Shown: one piece after another, positions 35,688-44,338 of the stretch
Position numbering within the stretch: the stretch's first letter is position 1
Layout: each line of letters begins with the position of its first letter
From: Deltaproteobacteria bacterium
Lineage (GTDB): Bacteria; Desulfobacterota; Syntrophia; Syntrophales; JACQWR01
Direction: 5' to 3'
Length of the DNA: 64,000 nucleotides
Assembly: GCA_016209105.1 (NCBI GenBank)
Contig: JACQWR010000011.1
Span: 1-64,000 of the forward strand
Program-made: the position numbers and the translations under genes
The notes under the pieces: generated by a model
Told to the model about the DNA's origin: nothing
Database searches by the model: none
What the model saw: only the letters and a program-made list of their open reading frames with translations

Positions 35688-37229
35688 TTAGCTTACCAAT
35701 AGATATCCGCCCTCTCTAAATACTTTCAGACATGCATCCGCAACTTCCGGATCATAGAGAATACCCTTATTCTTGGTAATTTCATCAAGAGCCACCTCGA
35801 TGCCGCATGAGGGGCGGTAGGGACGATGAGAAGCAATCGCCTCGGTCACATCGGCCACTGCGATAATCCGTGACTCCATGAGCGGTTTAGCGCCTATTAA
35901 CCCATTCGGATACCCGGACCCGTCTATCCGCTCATGGTGCTCGAGAACCATCCTCGCAATGGGCCACGGAAACTCTATGTCCCGAAGGATCTCATGCCCG
36001 GCCATGGGATGCTCCTTTATCAGACTGAATTCTATGTCCGTTAACTTCCTCGGCATGCTGAGAATTTCTGCCGGTATGGAGATCTTGCCGATATCATGAA
36101 TCGAGCTTGCAATACGGACACCGTCTATCCGGTCGGTATCAAGGCCCATCTCCGTCGCAATGGTACGGGCAAGGTCGGCCACTCTCCGTTGATGACCTGC
36201 TGTATAGGGATCCCTGATTTCGGAAGCCGCAGCCAAAGCCCGAACGGTTGATCCTAACGCTTTTCGTAATCGCTCAAGACTATCTTCTCGTTCCTGCTCC
36301 GCGTTTTTTCGTAAGGAAATATCTTCAACATTGCCTTCATAGTAAAGGATTCCCTCATCATCTCTGACAGACATCATGTTTGTAGACATCCAGATATGCC
36401 TGCCATCCTTCCTCTCGAACTGAACTTCATGCCGATTTACGGAACCAGCCTCATTGAGAATCTTCAACAATGCCTCGTAATCTTCTTTACGGGAATAGAG
36501 CTGGGTGGGAATGTGCGTAACCGTTGCCATAAGCTCGTCGGGAGACTCGTAGCCCAACATGCGCGATAATGCCTTGTTTGCCGTACTAAATCGTCCGTCA
36601 GGAGTAGTCTGGAAGATCCCTTCCATGGCACGATCGAAGATATCATGATATTTTTTCTCACTTTTAATCAGGGCCTCTTCCGCCTGTTTGCGTTTGGACA
36701 AAATAGCATGCTCCCGAAGAACGCGTTTCAATCTGATAATCAACTCCGTCGGTCTCACTGGTTTTTCGATAAAGTCATTTGCTCCTTTTCCTATGGCCTC
36801 TTCATAGGTAAAATCTTCATAGTAACCCGTCATGACGATAACATCGGAATCATATTTCTCTTTTATTATCTTTGTTAATTCCATCCCGCTCATGTCCGGC
36901 ATTCTGATATCAGTAATAACCACATCTACGGCGCTCTTCTCCAAAACGTTAAGGGCTTCTCGCGCGCCTTCGGCAAACGAGCATTTGAATCCGGTATATC
37001 GGGTTATTACATCCTCAAGCATCCGTCCGAATGCCGTATCGTCATCCACTATTAAAATATGGGCAGGAGATAATCCATTGTCCTTTACGCAGTGAGCGCC
37101 GTTTGTCGTCAGTCCCGGTAGGTCCGCGCTCTCCTTTAAGCCCGCTCCCCTATGTTCTTGCCCAAGAGATTCTTTCTGATGCCCATTTATTCCTTGTTCT
37201 GATTCCGCATCTGTTGGCTTTTTGGCCAT
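35688..37229 (-). CDS. Response regulator with PAS and HD-GYP domains
   Basis: 513 residues from the ATG at 37229, preceded by GGAGG at seven bases. A receiver domain (Asp107 in VITDIRMPDMSG) is followed by a linker, a PAS domain (about 205-320, FDRAMEGIFQTTPDGRF) and an HD-GYP domain (about 340-500). The last contains HDIGKISIP and HHERIDGSGYPNGL. HD-GYP domains usually hydrolyse cyclic di-GMP. Receiver-plus-PAS control suggests an input from both a partner kinase and a direct signal. No partner kinase is adjacent. Confidence 0.93.
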   Translation of the reverse strand: MAKKPTDAESEQGINGHQKESLGQEHRGAGLKESADLPGLTTNGAHCVKDNGLSPAHILIVDDDTAFGRMLEDVITRYTGFKCSFAEGAREALNVLEKSAVDVVITDIRMPDMSGMELTKIIKEKYDSDVIVMTGYYEDFTYEEAIGKGANDFIEKPVRPTELIIRLKRVLREHAILSKRKQAEEALIKSEKKYHDIFDRAMEGIFQTTPDGRFSTANKALSRMLGYESPDELMATVTHIPTQLYSRKEDYEALLKILNEAGSVNRHEVQFERKDGRHIWMSTNMMSVRDDEGILYYEGNVEDISLRKNAEQEREDSLERLRKALGSTVRALAAASEIRDPYTAGHQRRVADLARTIATEMGLDTDRIDGVRIASSIHDIGKISIPAEILSMPRKLTDIEFSLIKEHPMAGHEILRDIEFPWPIARMVLEHHERIDGSGYPNGLIGAKPLMESRIIAVADVTEAIASHRPYRPSCGIEVALDEITKNKGILYDPEVADACLKVFREGGYLLVS

Positions 37230-37339
37230 AAAGAATCCTCCAATTGCTCTTAAAACAAGAAAAACTCGCACTTCGACCACAGGGGAGTTTTACTTATAGC
37301 ATGAATAAGGGAAAAAGACGACGAAACAACGTTGACAAC

Positions 37340-37413
37340 TTCGTAAAAAGTGAAGAGCGCCGCCTATGGGGCGGGATTCAATCGCTCGCCTTGCCTGCGG
37401 AGCTTTTTACGAA
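37340..37413. repeat. Inverted-repeat element PR4
   Basis: TTCGTAAAAAG (37340) and CTTTTTACGAA (37403) are exact 11-bp inverted repeats. A further CTTTTTACGAG lies at about 37441. The same TTCGTAAAAAG supplies the stop codon of murJ near 52138. The unit looks like a small non-coding mobile or palindromic element. Confidence 0.6.
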
Positions 37414-37461
37414 GCCGTCACAAATTTAACATTTGGGTGACTTTTTACGAGGGCGACAACG

Positions 37462-38760
37462 TTATTTCTGGAATCGGTACCGAATATCCTGTTTTAGCAA
37501 TGTCTCCAGGGCAGCATCAAAATATTCTTTTTTACAATCCAATTTGTTGATGTTTCCATCCCGCACATAGGCCATGTACCTGCAGCCTCCGAAGCAGAGC
37601 GGCAGATACACGCATTCCGCACAGTCCCGGTTTTTATAGATGCCCAATTTGAGGGTCTCGGAATAATCGCCGACCCCGCTTTCCAGGTCTCCCACGGCAA
37701 AGCCTTTTTTACCGATGAAGGCCGGGCACTTATAGAGAACCCCGTCATAATTGACCACATAGGAATCCGTGGTTTCGACCATGCAGGCCATGGGAATCGG
37801 TTTGGACGTCTTGTAACCCCGTTTTAAAATCTCTTCCCTCAGGAATGCTTCCGCCTCAAGGAGCCAGGGTTCATTGATGGAAATGCAGCCTCCCGCATAG
37901 TCGCCGGGCGCGGCATCATTTTTCGGCCGGTTGACGACGGCATCAAATTTCACCGATGACAATTTATCGGGAGTCAGTCCCGCATCTTGCAGGTAATCGA
38001 GAAGCAGCGCAAATTTTTTATAGTTGTCTCTGGTAAAATTTCCGCCGATGCCGATCTTCGCGCGGTCGCAGGCGGCCTTGATATTCTTTATGATGGTGTC
38101 AAAACTGCCCGCACCCGATTTAAAGGGGCGATACTGGTTATGAATCTCGGCCGGCCCGTCCAACGTGATCTTAACGCTTTTCAGGCCGAGGGGAACCAGC
38201 GCGTCGGCCACTTTTCCGGTAAACAACGATCCGTTGGTAACCAGCGTAAAGGAATACACGGCGCCCCTGCTTTCGGCAAAGGACTTCGCGGCTTTAGAAA
38301 TAGATTGAATAAGATCAAGGCTGAGAAGTGGTTCCCCGCCGTAAAAATCGATGATGAGTTTGTCCTTATGATCTCGCCATTTGTCCCTGATAAAGGCAAG
38401 CAGGCGACTCGCCGTGGCCTCCATCATGTAAAGGTTCCCCTTGACGCCTTCCTCAAAGCAGTAGGGACAGGCGAAATTGCAATCCAGGTTGAGAACGGCG
38501 ATGACGTTCAGCATCCTGTTTTGGGGATTCTTATCATCCAAAAAAGCGAGCATGGCCTGCTTTTCCCGATCTCTGTCGGGAACGATCATCCCAACCTTTT
38601 CGAGCGTTGCCTCGTCGGAGGGTGAAAGCGTTCCCTCCTGCATGGCCTGAAAGGTTTCCTTATCGAGAAGGATAACAGATGCTTTTTTTGTGGAGAAAAG
38701 CAGGAGCTGATCGGGGCTGTCTTTACTGGAATAGGATTTCAGATAATGGGAAGGCTGCAT
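37462..38760 (-). CDS. Radical SAM/SPASM peptide maturase (geopeptide type)
   Basis: 432 residues from the ATG at 38760; upstream in-frame codons run through a terminator. The radical SAM motif CNFACPYC is at residues 94-101, followed by FYGGEPLLSLD and LVTNGSLF. The C-terminal SPASM region has CAECVYLPLCFGGC, expected to hold extra 4Fe-4S clusters. Such enzymes install cross-links in ribosomal peptides. The 39-residue Cys-containing peptide gene directly upstream is the likely substrate, and the pair resembles the geopeptide/maturase systems of Geobacter. No Shine-Dalgarno is obvious, which fits low expression relative to the precursor. Confidence 0.88.
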   Translation of the reverse strand: MQPSHYLKSYSSKDSPDQLLLFSTKKASVILLDKETFQAMQEGTLSPSDEATLEKVGMIVPDRDREKQAMLAFLDDKNPQNRMLNVIAVLNLDCNFACPYCFEEGVKGNLYMMEATASRLLAFIRDKWRDHKDKLIIDFYGGEPLLSLDLIQSISKAAKSFAESRGAVYSFTLVTNGSLFTGKVADALVPLGLKSVKITLDGPAEIHNQYRPFKSGAGSFDTIIKNIKAACDRAKIGIGGNFTRDNYKKFALLLDYLQDAGLTPDKLSSVKFDAVVNRPKNDAAPGDYAGGCISINEPWLLEAEAFLREEILKRGYKTSKPIPMACMVETTDSYVVNYDGVLYKCPAFIGKKGFAVGDLESGVGDYSETLKLGIYKNRDCAECVYLPLCFGGCRYMAYVRDGNINKLDCKKEYFDAALETLLKQDIRYRFQK

Positions 38761-38806
38761 AGTAGGTTTTCTGAGTCTTGGCGGATAGTGATGCCCCGGA
38801 GGATGG

Positions 38807-38847
38807 AAAAAAAGGGGCGCCTGATAAGCGGTGGCGCCCCTTTTTTT
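38807..38847 (-). terminator. Intrinsic terminator between peptide precursor and maturase
   Basis: GGGGCGCC and GGCGCCCC arms (8 bp, 11-base loop) are flanked by A7 and T7, so it works as a terminator in either direction. It lies right after the precursor stop and 47 bases before the maturase ATG. Read-through would give a small amount of maturase mRNA. Confidence 0.9.
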
Positions 38848-38849
38848 CT

Positions 38850-38969
38850 TTATGATCTGAGCGGTATCAGCCCTGCCCCGCAACAAATCAAGCATACCAC
38901 GGCATCCATGTCAATCCCCTCATCGAGGACTACGATTCCCTTCGTGTTCTCTTTCTTTTCTTCGTTCAT
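38850..38969 (-). CDS. Geopeptide-like RiPP precursor peptide
   Basis: 39 residues. A perfect GGAGGTGA ribosome site lies six bases before the ATG. The first 25 residues are a charged leader (MNEEKKENTKGIVVLDEGID, then MDAVV). The last 14 form a short hydrophobic core, CLICCGAGLIPLRS, with three cysteines. There is no export signal. It is followed by a strong terminator and then by a radical SAM/SPASM maturase on the same strand. Strong translation signals, small size, a Cys-rich core and the maturase neighbour identify it as a modified-peptide precursor. The family name geopeptide is from memory of similar pairs. Confidence 0.85.
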   Translation of the reverse strand: MNEEKKENTKGIVVLDEGIDMDAVVCLICCGAGLIPLRS

Positions 38970-39031
38970 TTTTCACCTCCCTATAAGTGATTTACCGTTT
39001 ACTATCCTGATACCCTCCGACCACACCTTGT

Positions 39032-39060
39032 TCTATAATTGCTTGTTGCATAAAAGGCAA
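39032..39060 (-). promoter_or_regulatory. Probable promoter of the peptide precursor
   Basis: On the minus strand TTGCCT and TATAGA are 17 bases apart, just after the TonB receptor stop. It would give a leader of about 55 bases, so the precursor need not depend on the receptor gene for transcription. Confidence 0.5.
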
Positions 39061-39061
39061 G

Positions 39062-40984
39062 CTAAAAGGTGATGCTGATGCCTGCCTCCAGCCAGCGCTC
39101 CGGGTTCTTCTTGTCCACATCGGGATACTGATCGCCGTTCAAGAGGTTGTGTGCCGTCATGAACAGTTTCGACACGACTTGCTTGGTCTCAAAAATTTTC
39201 TGAGACAGGTTCAGGTCCCATATCCAACCACTGTAGTCTCCATCAAGGCCCCACCAGATATAGTGGCCGAACACCTGGGCATGGAAGGATTTCCGGTCGT
39301 CATATTTAAGGCCGATATCGTAGGTGTACCGGTCTCTGGACCTTGTTTCATTGGAAGACTTTATGTTTACATAGCCAACCCCCGCGGAAGCAGAGAGATT
39401 ATGAATGGGAACCGTTTCCCCTTCCAACTCCAGGCCCTGACTCCTTCTGCTGCCCCTATTGACAAAAAGATCATCGTTTGTGGGGGGGCCCGCTCCACGC
39501 GCGTCCCGTATAATCTCATTGTCCAGATCATGGTAAAAGATCGTGCCCTTCATCCAGAGATAAGGGACGGCAGTGGATTCAACACCTGCCTGGTAGGACC
39601 AGACACGTTCATGCTTGAGAGAAGGATTAGGACTCAGGAACAACCCGCCGCCCGAAGTCCAGGAAAGCGGCGGTTGGGTAAAGCCCCTCGCTACGGAGGC
39701 CCGCGCAAGCGAATTTTCCCCCAGGCGGCAGGTGACCCCCAGACTGGGGCTCACAAAGGAGCCGATGATGCTGTTGTCGTCATAGCGGATCCCCGGTGTA
39801 ATGGTCCAGCGTCCGAGGGCGATCGTGTCATTGGCATAGAGGGCCCATTTGGTTACGGCCGGCTGTGTAACCGACGTGGCAGGAGCGCCCTGGGACTGCG
39901 GGTACGCGCCGTTTTTCAGCGTCTGGTCGAGCGTCCCCCGGTCGGCATCAATCCCCGCCACGGCGGTGTGCCTTCCCCGGGTCCAGACCAGTTTGCCGCC
40001 CGCCCCGGTGCTTCGCCCGTCGAAAATATTTTCTGAATAAAGCTCTTTCGAGCTCAGCGTATCCGTGTTCTGACTTAATTTTTGTCCAACGGTGTGCACC
40101 GAGAGGTTCAGGTCGAGTTCCGGGGTGAGGGAGGCATCGAGAGAGGTCGCCAGGAAAAAGGAGCCGATGTCCGACGATGACGTTATATCCGAGCTCGGAA
40201 AATCTCCAAGCTGGTTTCTCGGCTTGCTGAAGCCCATGCTCAGGCCAATCTCCGCGTCTTCGGAAACGGGAATGTTGAACTTGGAAAAGAGGCTTGATGA
40301 ATCATATTTTCGGGGGGATCGCAAGCCGTCGGAATCCTGGCGGCCGGCAAAGAGGTAGTACCCCACCGGGCCGGCCAGGCCGGAGACCTGGGCGCTGTAA
40401 TCGCCGGTGTTCCGCTCGCCGGAGGAAGCCCTCACTATCCCCGCCGGCCTTTCCGTATCTCCCGGAGACTTCGTCAGGATACTGATCACGCCGCCCAGGG
40501 ACGATCCCCAGGCCGATGACGCCGGTCCCTTGATGATCTCGATGCGCTCGATGATGCCCACGGGGATCGAGTTGGTCTCGGCGCTCCCCTCGTGCAGAAA
40601 GTTCCAGGGAACGCCGTCGAGAAGGACAAGGACGTGCCTCGCCTCGGACCCCTGGATATTAATCAGGGATGTAGCGCCGAAATCCCGGTTGAAGTTGACG
40701 AAAAGGCCGGGAATCCGGTTCAAGACTTCCGCCACGGTATGGGCGTTCATATCCTCGATCTCTTTGGCCGTGATTACCGTGATATTCTCTGCCGTCTGGG
40801 AAACCGATTTGGGATTCCGCGTGGCCGATACCACAAGGTCTTTCTCCTTGTAAAAGAGGCGGAGTGTCTGCATCTCCTCGATGGACTCGGCAGCCGCAGT
40901 CGGTAAAAAACTGCCTCCCGCGAGAAAAACAGCTATCAAAAGAATGCCCGTATTTAATAAGCGACGATGCAATTTATAACCCAC
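39062..40984 (-). CDS. TonB-dependent outer-membrane receptor
   Basis: 640 residues. A signal peptide (about 1-32, TAAA-E) is followed by a plug domain (DLVVSATRNPKSVSQTAENITVITAKEIED, IEIIKGPASSAWGSSLGGVISI) and a beta barrel ending in the aromatic C-terminal residue typical of outer-membrane proteins (GISITF). The ligand is unknown; the plug resembles BtuB/FepA-type receptors. No cobalamin riboswitch fits in the 98-base divergent gap. The start is GTG at 40984 with no clear ribosome site. It lies upstream of the peptide precursor and divergent from a binding protein and a kinase. Confidence 0.92.
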   Translation of the reverse strand: MGYKLHRRLLNTGILLIAVFLAGGSFLPTAAAESIEEMQTLRLFYKEKDLVVSATRNPKSVSQTAENITVITAKEIEDMNAHTVAEVLNRIPGLFVNFNRDFGATSLINIQGSEARHVLVLLDGVPWNFLHEGSAETNSIPVGIIERIEIIKGPASSAWGSSLGGVISILTKSPGDTERPAGIVRASSGERNTGDYSAQVSGLAGPVGYYLFAGRQDSDGLRSPRKYDSSSLFSKFNIPVSEDAEIGLSMGFSKPRNQLGDFPSSDITSSSDIGSFFLATSLDASLTPELDLNLSVHTVGQKLSQNTDTLSSKELYSENIFDGRSTGAGGKLVWTRGRHTAVAGIDADRGTLDQTLKNGAYPQSQGAPATSVTQPAVTKWALYANDTIALGRWTITPGIRYDDNSIIGSFVSPSLGVTCRLGENSLARASVARGFTQPPLSWTSGGGLFLSPNPSLKHERVWSYQAGVESTAVPYLWMKGTIFYHDLDNEIIRDARGAGPPTNDDLFVNRGSRRSQGLELEGETVPIHNLSASAGVGYVNIKSSNETRSRDRYTYDIGLKYDDRKSFHAQVFGHYIWWGLDGDYSGWIWDLNLSQKIFETKQVVSKLFMTAHNLLNGDQYPDVDKKNPERWLEAGISITF

Positions 40985-41082
40985 GTCTGATCAAGGAAAA
41001 AGTTTTCATTTCCAAGGTGGCCAACTTATGATAGTTTTTATCGAGTTTATTTTCCTTTTTCAAGGTTTTATTTATTTGCGCC

Positions 41083-42021
41083 ATGCGAAACAGTAAATTT
41101 TTCAGATCTGCAATAAGGACTGCCGTGGCCAAAACCACTTTTACCTTGCTTGTATTGTTAGCGCTCTTAACCGGCTCAGCGGAAGCCGGCCAGAAGGTCC
41201 TGGCCGTCCAGAGTATCTCCGTTGCCCCCTATGAGCAAGCCATTCGGGGGTTTGAACACCGTTACGGTTCGGAGGTTCAGCGGCTTATTATCTCCAATCA
41301 GAAAGAAAAAGATGTCCTCAGGAAAATCTCCGATATCAGGCCCGATATGATTCTCGCCGTGGGAAGGGATGCCCTGTCAATCGCCACACGGATTAAAACC
41401 ATCCCCGTTGTCTATTGCATGGCATTGAATCCCCGCTCCATCCTCGCGGGCGAAAAAAATATCAGCGGCGTCAGCATGAATCTCCCGCCAGAAAAACAGT
41501 TGAGCGAGCTGTTAAAGGTGCTTCCCGCCACACGCAACATAGGCCTGCTCTATGACCCCGATCAAACCGGCGTTTTTGTTCAAGGGGTGCGCGATGCCGC
41601 CGCAAAGCTGGACGTCAATTTGACGGCAACGGCGGTTCGTCGCTCCCGGGACGTCCCCCTGCTCCTCAATAGCATGAAAAACAAGGTCGGTGTTTTCTGG
41701 ATGCTCCCGGATCTTACGGTGGTAACATCCGAAACGATTGAATCCATGCTTCTCTTCTCCCTGGAAAATAAGACGCCGATCATTACCTTTTCAGAAAAGT
41801 ATTTGGAGATGGGGGCGATGCTGTCCATCGGCATTGATCCTTTTGATATCGGGCGTCAGGCGGGCGAGATGGCGCAAAAGATATTATCGGGAAGCGATAT
41901 TACGGATGCTCAACACGTTGATGCACGTGAAGCACTTATTTCTCTTAATATGAAAATAGCCGAAAAATTAGGCGTTACTATTGATAAAAAGGCTATCGGA
42001 AACATTAGAAGCGTTCGGTGA
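41083..42021 (+). CDS. ABC transporter substrate-binding protein (COG2984 type)
   Basis: 312 residues. A signal peptide (about 1-36, AEAG) is followed by a periplasmic binding fold of the ABC_sub_bind family (PDMILAVGRDALSIA, IPVVYCMALNPRSI, NIGLLYDPDQTG). No permease or ATPase gene follows. Instead a membrane kinase begins 10 bases downstream. The arrangement suggests that the protein presents a ligand to the kinase rather than feeding a transporter. Confidence 0.85.
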   Translation: MRNSKFFRSAIRTAVAKTTFTLLVLLALLTGSAEAGQKVLAVQSISVAPYEQAIRGFEHRYGSEVQRLIISNQKEKDVLRKISDIRPDMILAVGRDALSIATRIKTIPVVYCMALNPRSILAGEKNISGVSMNLPPEKQLSELLKVLPATRNIGLLYDPDQTGVFVQGVRDAAAKLDVNLTATAVRRSRDVPLLLNSMKNKVGVFWMLPDLTVVTSETIESMLLFSLENKTPIITFSEKYLEMGAMLSIGIDPFDIGRQAGEMAQKILSGSDITDAQHVDAREALISLNMKIAEKLGVTIDKKAIGNIRSVR

Positions 42022-42031
42022 GGCATACTAC

Positions 42032-44017
42032 ATGAAGTTAGCGTTTTTGAAATTCTTTAAGAAGAAATTCGGCATTAGAATTTTTGCGATTGGCATTGCC
42101 TTCATCTTTGTCATCTCTTTCTCGTTCACCGCTTTCTTTATTTATCACCAGAGTAAATCGTTGACCGATACGCTTATACAGAACAACCTGTTGCTTGCCG
42201 ATATCCTTGCCCACAATTCCAGAATCGGAGTATTTTCCGAGAACGAGGAACTGCTCAAGAATCCCGTTGACGGAATATTTCAGCAAAAGGAAACGGAAGA
42301 AGTTTCAATCTACAATCTGAAAGGGCGTCTGCTCATGAGGCAGGCAAGATCCGATATACAGGATGTGAAAAAACCGGAGAACGCCAATGAAACGGCGGCC
42401 CAAATCGAACCTGAGATATTCGATAAACTCAAGACGTCACCGTCTCCCCTCTATCTTGAAAACCAACAGAGAATGGAATTCTGGTCGCCGGTTGTCGCAC
42501 GTTCAGGGTACCGCGAAGCCGAATCCTTGTTTGTTGAAACAATACCGCTTCCCCAAAAAGAGCACGTTATCGGATTTGTCCGGATAACCGTTGGAAAATC
42601 GGCCCTGGATAAGAAGCTCGGTGCCCTCCTGGTGAAAAGCGTTATGATGGGCATTCTCTTTTTGATAGTCGGTTCCGGAATTATCTATTTCGCGGTTAAG
42701 CGGGTAGTAAATCCGCTGAACACGTTGATAGAGGGAGTTCAATCCCTGGAAAAAGGGGCCTTTGGCGAAAAGGTCCCCGTTGAGACAGATGATGAAATCG
42801 GAAAGCTGGCGGCGGCCTTCAACCAAATGTCCGAGTCGCTGCTGAAACGTGAGACGGAAACAAAGCAGCTTGAAGAACGGCTCAGGCATGCGCAACGGAT
42901 GGAAGCAATCGGCACGCTTGCCGGAGGTATCGCGCATGACTTCAATAATATCCTGGGAGTCATTGTGGGGTATGCGGAATTGGCATTGTTGGACATTCCC
43001 AAGCAGACCCCTACGCATCGCTCCTTGAGTGAAATATTCAAGGCCAGCTCCCGTGCAAAAGACCTTGTCAAGCAGATCCTCACATTCAGCCGGCAGACCA
43101 ATCAGGAACGACATCCCCTGCTCATCAAACCGATTGTTGAAGAAGTCCTCAAAATGATGCGCGCGTCCCTGCCTTCAACCATTGAGATGCGCCATACCTT
43201 CAAACCCGGCTTGTCCCCTATTTTGTCCGATCCGACGCAAATCCATCAGGTGCTGATGAATCTCTGCACGAATGCAGGTCACGCAATGGAAGAGGGCGGA
43301 GGAGTGCTGGAAGTGAATCTTGATGAAGTGGAAATTGGTCCGGGCAATTCCGATCTATCCGACGATATGCAGCCTGGACGGTATCAGATACTGACCGTCA
43401 GCGATACCGGTCATGGAATGGATGCTTCAATCAAGGAACGGATTTTCGATCCCTATTTCACCACAAAGGGACCGGGAAAGGGAAGCGGAATGGGGTTGTC
43501 GGTCACCCATGGAATAGTAAAAAGTCACGGCGGTAAAATTGACTGCCGCAGCGAACCGGGGAAAGGGGCCGCCTTTTCGGTATTTTTCCCCACGATTGAG
43601 GAAAAGACTCCGGAAAGACAGGAACAGGACGATTCGATCCCCCGGGGAAAAGAACGGATCCTTTTCGTTGATGATGAAACAGCCCTGGCGGACATCGGCA
43701 TGCAGATGTTGCAAAACCTTGGCTACGATGTTGTTGCCAAAACGAGCAGCATCGAGGCCCTTGAGACTTTCCGAACTCAGCCGGATCAATTTGATATCAT
43801 TGTCACGGACAGCACCATGCCGAATATGACCGGTGTAGAATTGGCAAAAAATATTAAGCGCATTCGGTCCGACATCCCTATTCTTCTCTGTACGGGATAC
43901 AGTGAGGGGATCTCGGATGAAACACTGAAAGCTATCGGCATTGCGGGATTGTTAATGAAACCGATTATCCGGGAAAAGATTGCCAGGGGTATTCGTCATG
44001 CGTTGGAACACGGGTAG
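42032..44017 (+). CDS. Hybrid histidine kinase with HAMP and C-terminal receiver
   Basis: 661 residues from the ATG at 42032; a TTG at 41981 would overlap the previous gene. A membrane helix (about 13-35), a periplasmic sensor region, a second helix (about 198-220) and HAMP precede HisKA (His302 in GGIAHDFNNILG) and an HATPase (DTGHGMD, GKGSGMGLSVTHG). A receiver domain (Asp593 in VTDSTMPNMTG) ends the chain. It probably responds to the binding protein encoded just upstream and may control the divergent TonB receptor. No DNA-binding partner is adjacent. Confidence 0.92.
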   Translation: MKLAFLKFFKKKFGIRIFAIGIAFIFVISFSFTAFFIYHQSKSLTDTLIQNNLLLADILAHNSRIGVFSENEELLKNPVDGIFQQKETEEVSIYNLKGRLLMRQARSDIQDVKKPENANETAAQIEPEIFDKLKTSPSPLYLENQQRMEFWSPVVARSGYREAESLFVETIPLPQKEHVIGFVRITVGKSALDKKLGALLVKSVMMGILFLIVGSGIIYFAVKRVVNPLNTLIEGVQSLEKGAFGEKVPVETDDEIGKLAAAFNQMSESLLKRETETKQLEERLRHAQRMEAIGTLAGGIAHDFNNILGVIVGYAELALLDIPKQTPTHRSLSEIFKASSRAKDLVKQILTFSRQTNQERHPLLIKPIVEEVLKMMRASLPSTIEMRHTFKPGLSPILSDPTQIHQVLMNLCTNAGHAMEEGGGVLEVNLDEVEIGPGNSDLSDDMQPGRYQILTVSDTGHGMDASIKERIFDPYFTTKGPGKGSGMGLSVTHGIVKSHGGKIDCRSEPGKGAAFSVFFPTIEEKTPERQEQDDSIPRGKERILFVDDETALADIGMQMLQNLGYDVVAKTSSIEALETFRTQPDQFDIIVTDSTMPNMTGVELAKNIKRIRSDIPILLCTGYSEGISDETLKAIGIAGLLMKPIIREKIARGIRHALEHG

Positions 44018-44033
44018 GCAACTTCCAGGGGAA

Positions 44034-44070
44034 TGGCTCGCTGCCGGATTGAAGCTCTCCTTGAACATGC
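44034..44070 (+). repeat. Palindromic repeat family PR2, fused end fragments
   Basis: GGCTCGCTGCCGGATT (right end of PR2) runs directly into TTGAAGCTCTCCTTGAACA (left end), as if two copies had recombined or one had been circularised. Confidence 0.5.
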
Positions 44071-44098
44071 GGCCTTTTTCCGGAGTCGTCTTTTTTGG

Positions 44099-44127
44099 TT
44101 GACAAGCAGGCAGATAAGCTATATAAA
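44099..44127 (+). promoter_or_regulatory. Strong sigma-70 promoter of the cimA leader
   Basis: TTGACA (44099) and TATAAA (44122) are separated by exactly 17 bases. Transcription would start near 44134, giving a leader of about 205 bases that contains the leader peptide and attenuator. Confidence 0.8.
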
Positions 44128-44163
44128 ATAATCGCAATTTTACCGTTGAGCAGGGGGAACAGC

Positions 44164-44250
44164 ATGACCGTACGCGCGATTATCAGCCGTCACATTATTC
44201 TTGGGGGCATAATTAGGCCTGAACATAGAGGAGGCCTGATAGCGGTATAG
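44164..44250 (+). CDS. Isoleucine-rich leader peptide of the cimA attenuator
   Basis: 28 codons with AGGGGGAA six bases upstream of the ATG. Seven of 28 residues are isoleucine, in Ile-Ile pairs at 6-7, 11-12 and 16-17 plus Ile26, with two Leu and two Val. It has no other feature of a functional protein. It ends 30 bases before the attenuator stem. Ribosome stalling at the Ile pairs would free the antiterminator segment at 44236-44245. This is the pattern of the ilv/leu leader peptides in enterobacteria. Confidence 0.8.
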   Translation: MTVRAIISRHIILGGIIRPEHRGGLIAV

Positions 44251-44280
44251 TGCTGCACGAAAACCAGAAAATCACCGAAG

Positions 44281-44316
44281 TCCGTTATCAGCTGAAACTG
44301 GTAGCGGATTTTTTTT
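44281..44316 (+). terminator. Attenuator terminator upstream of cimA
   Basis: TCCGTTATCAG and CTGGTAGCGGA pair over 11 positions (two G-U) around a six-base loop, followed by eight T. Its left arm can alternatively pair with CTGATAGCGG at 44236-44245, an antiterminator that lies in the last codons of the leader peptide. That segment can in turn pair with TTATCAG at 44180-44186. This gives the 1:2, 2:3, 3:4 scheme of classical attenuation. Confidence 0.85.
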
Positions 44317-44338
44317 GAATAACAAGGGGGAAACGGCC

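Noticed and set aside
38761-38895. Extension of the maturase gene upstream to 38895
   Set aside because: It would translate through the intrinsic terminator and overlap the peptide gene. The protein starting at 38760 fits the family.
40985-41082. Cobalamin riboswitch before the TonB receptor
   Set aside because: The divergent gap is only 98 bases and shows no B12-box; too short for the element.
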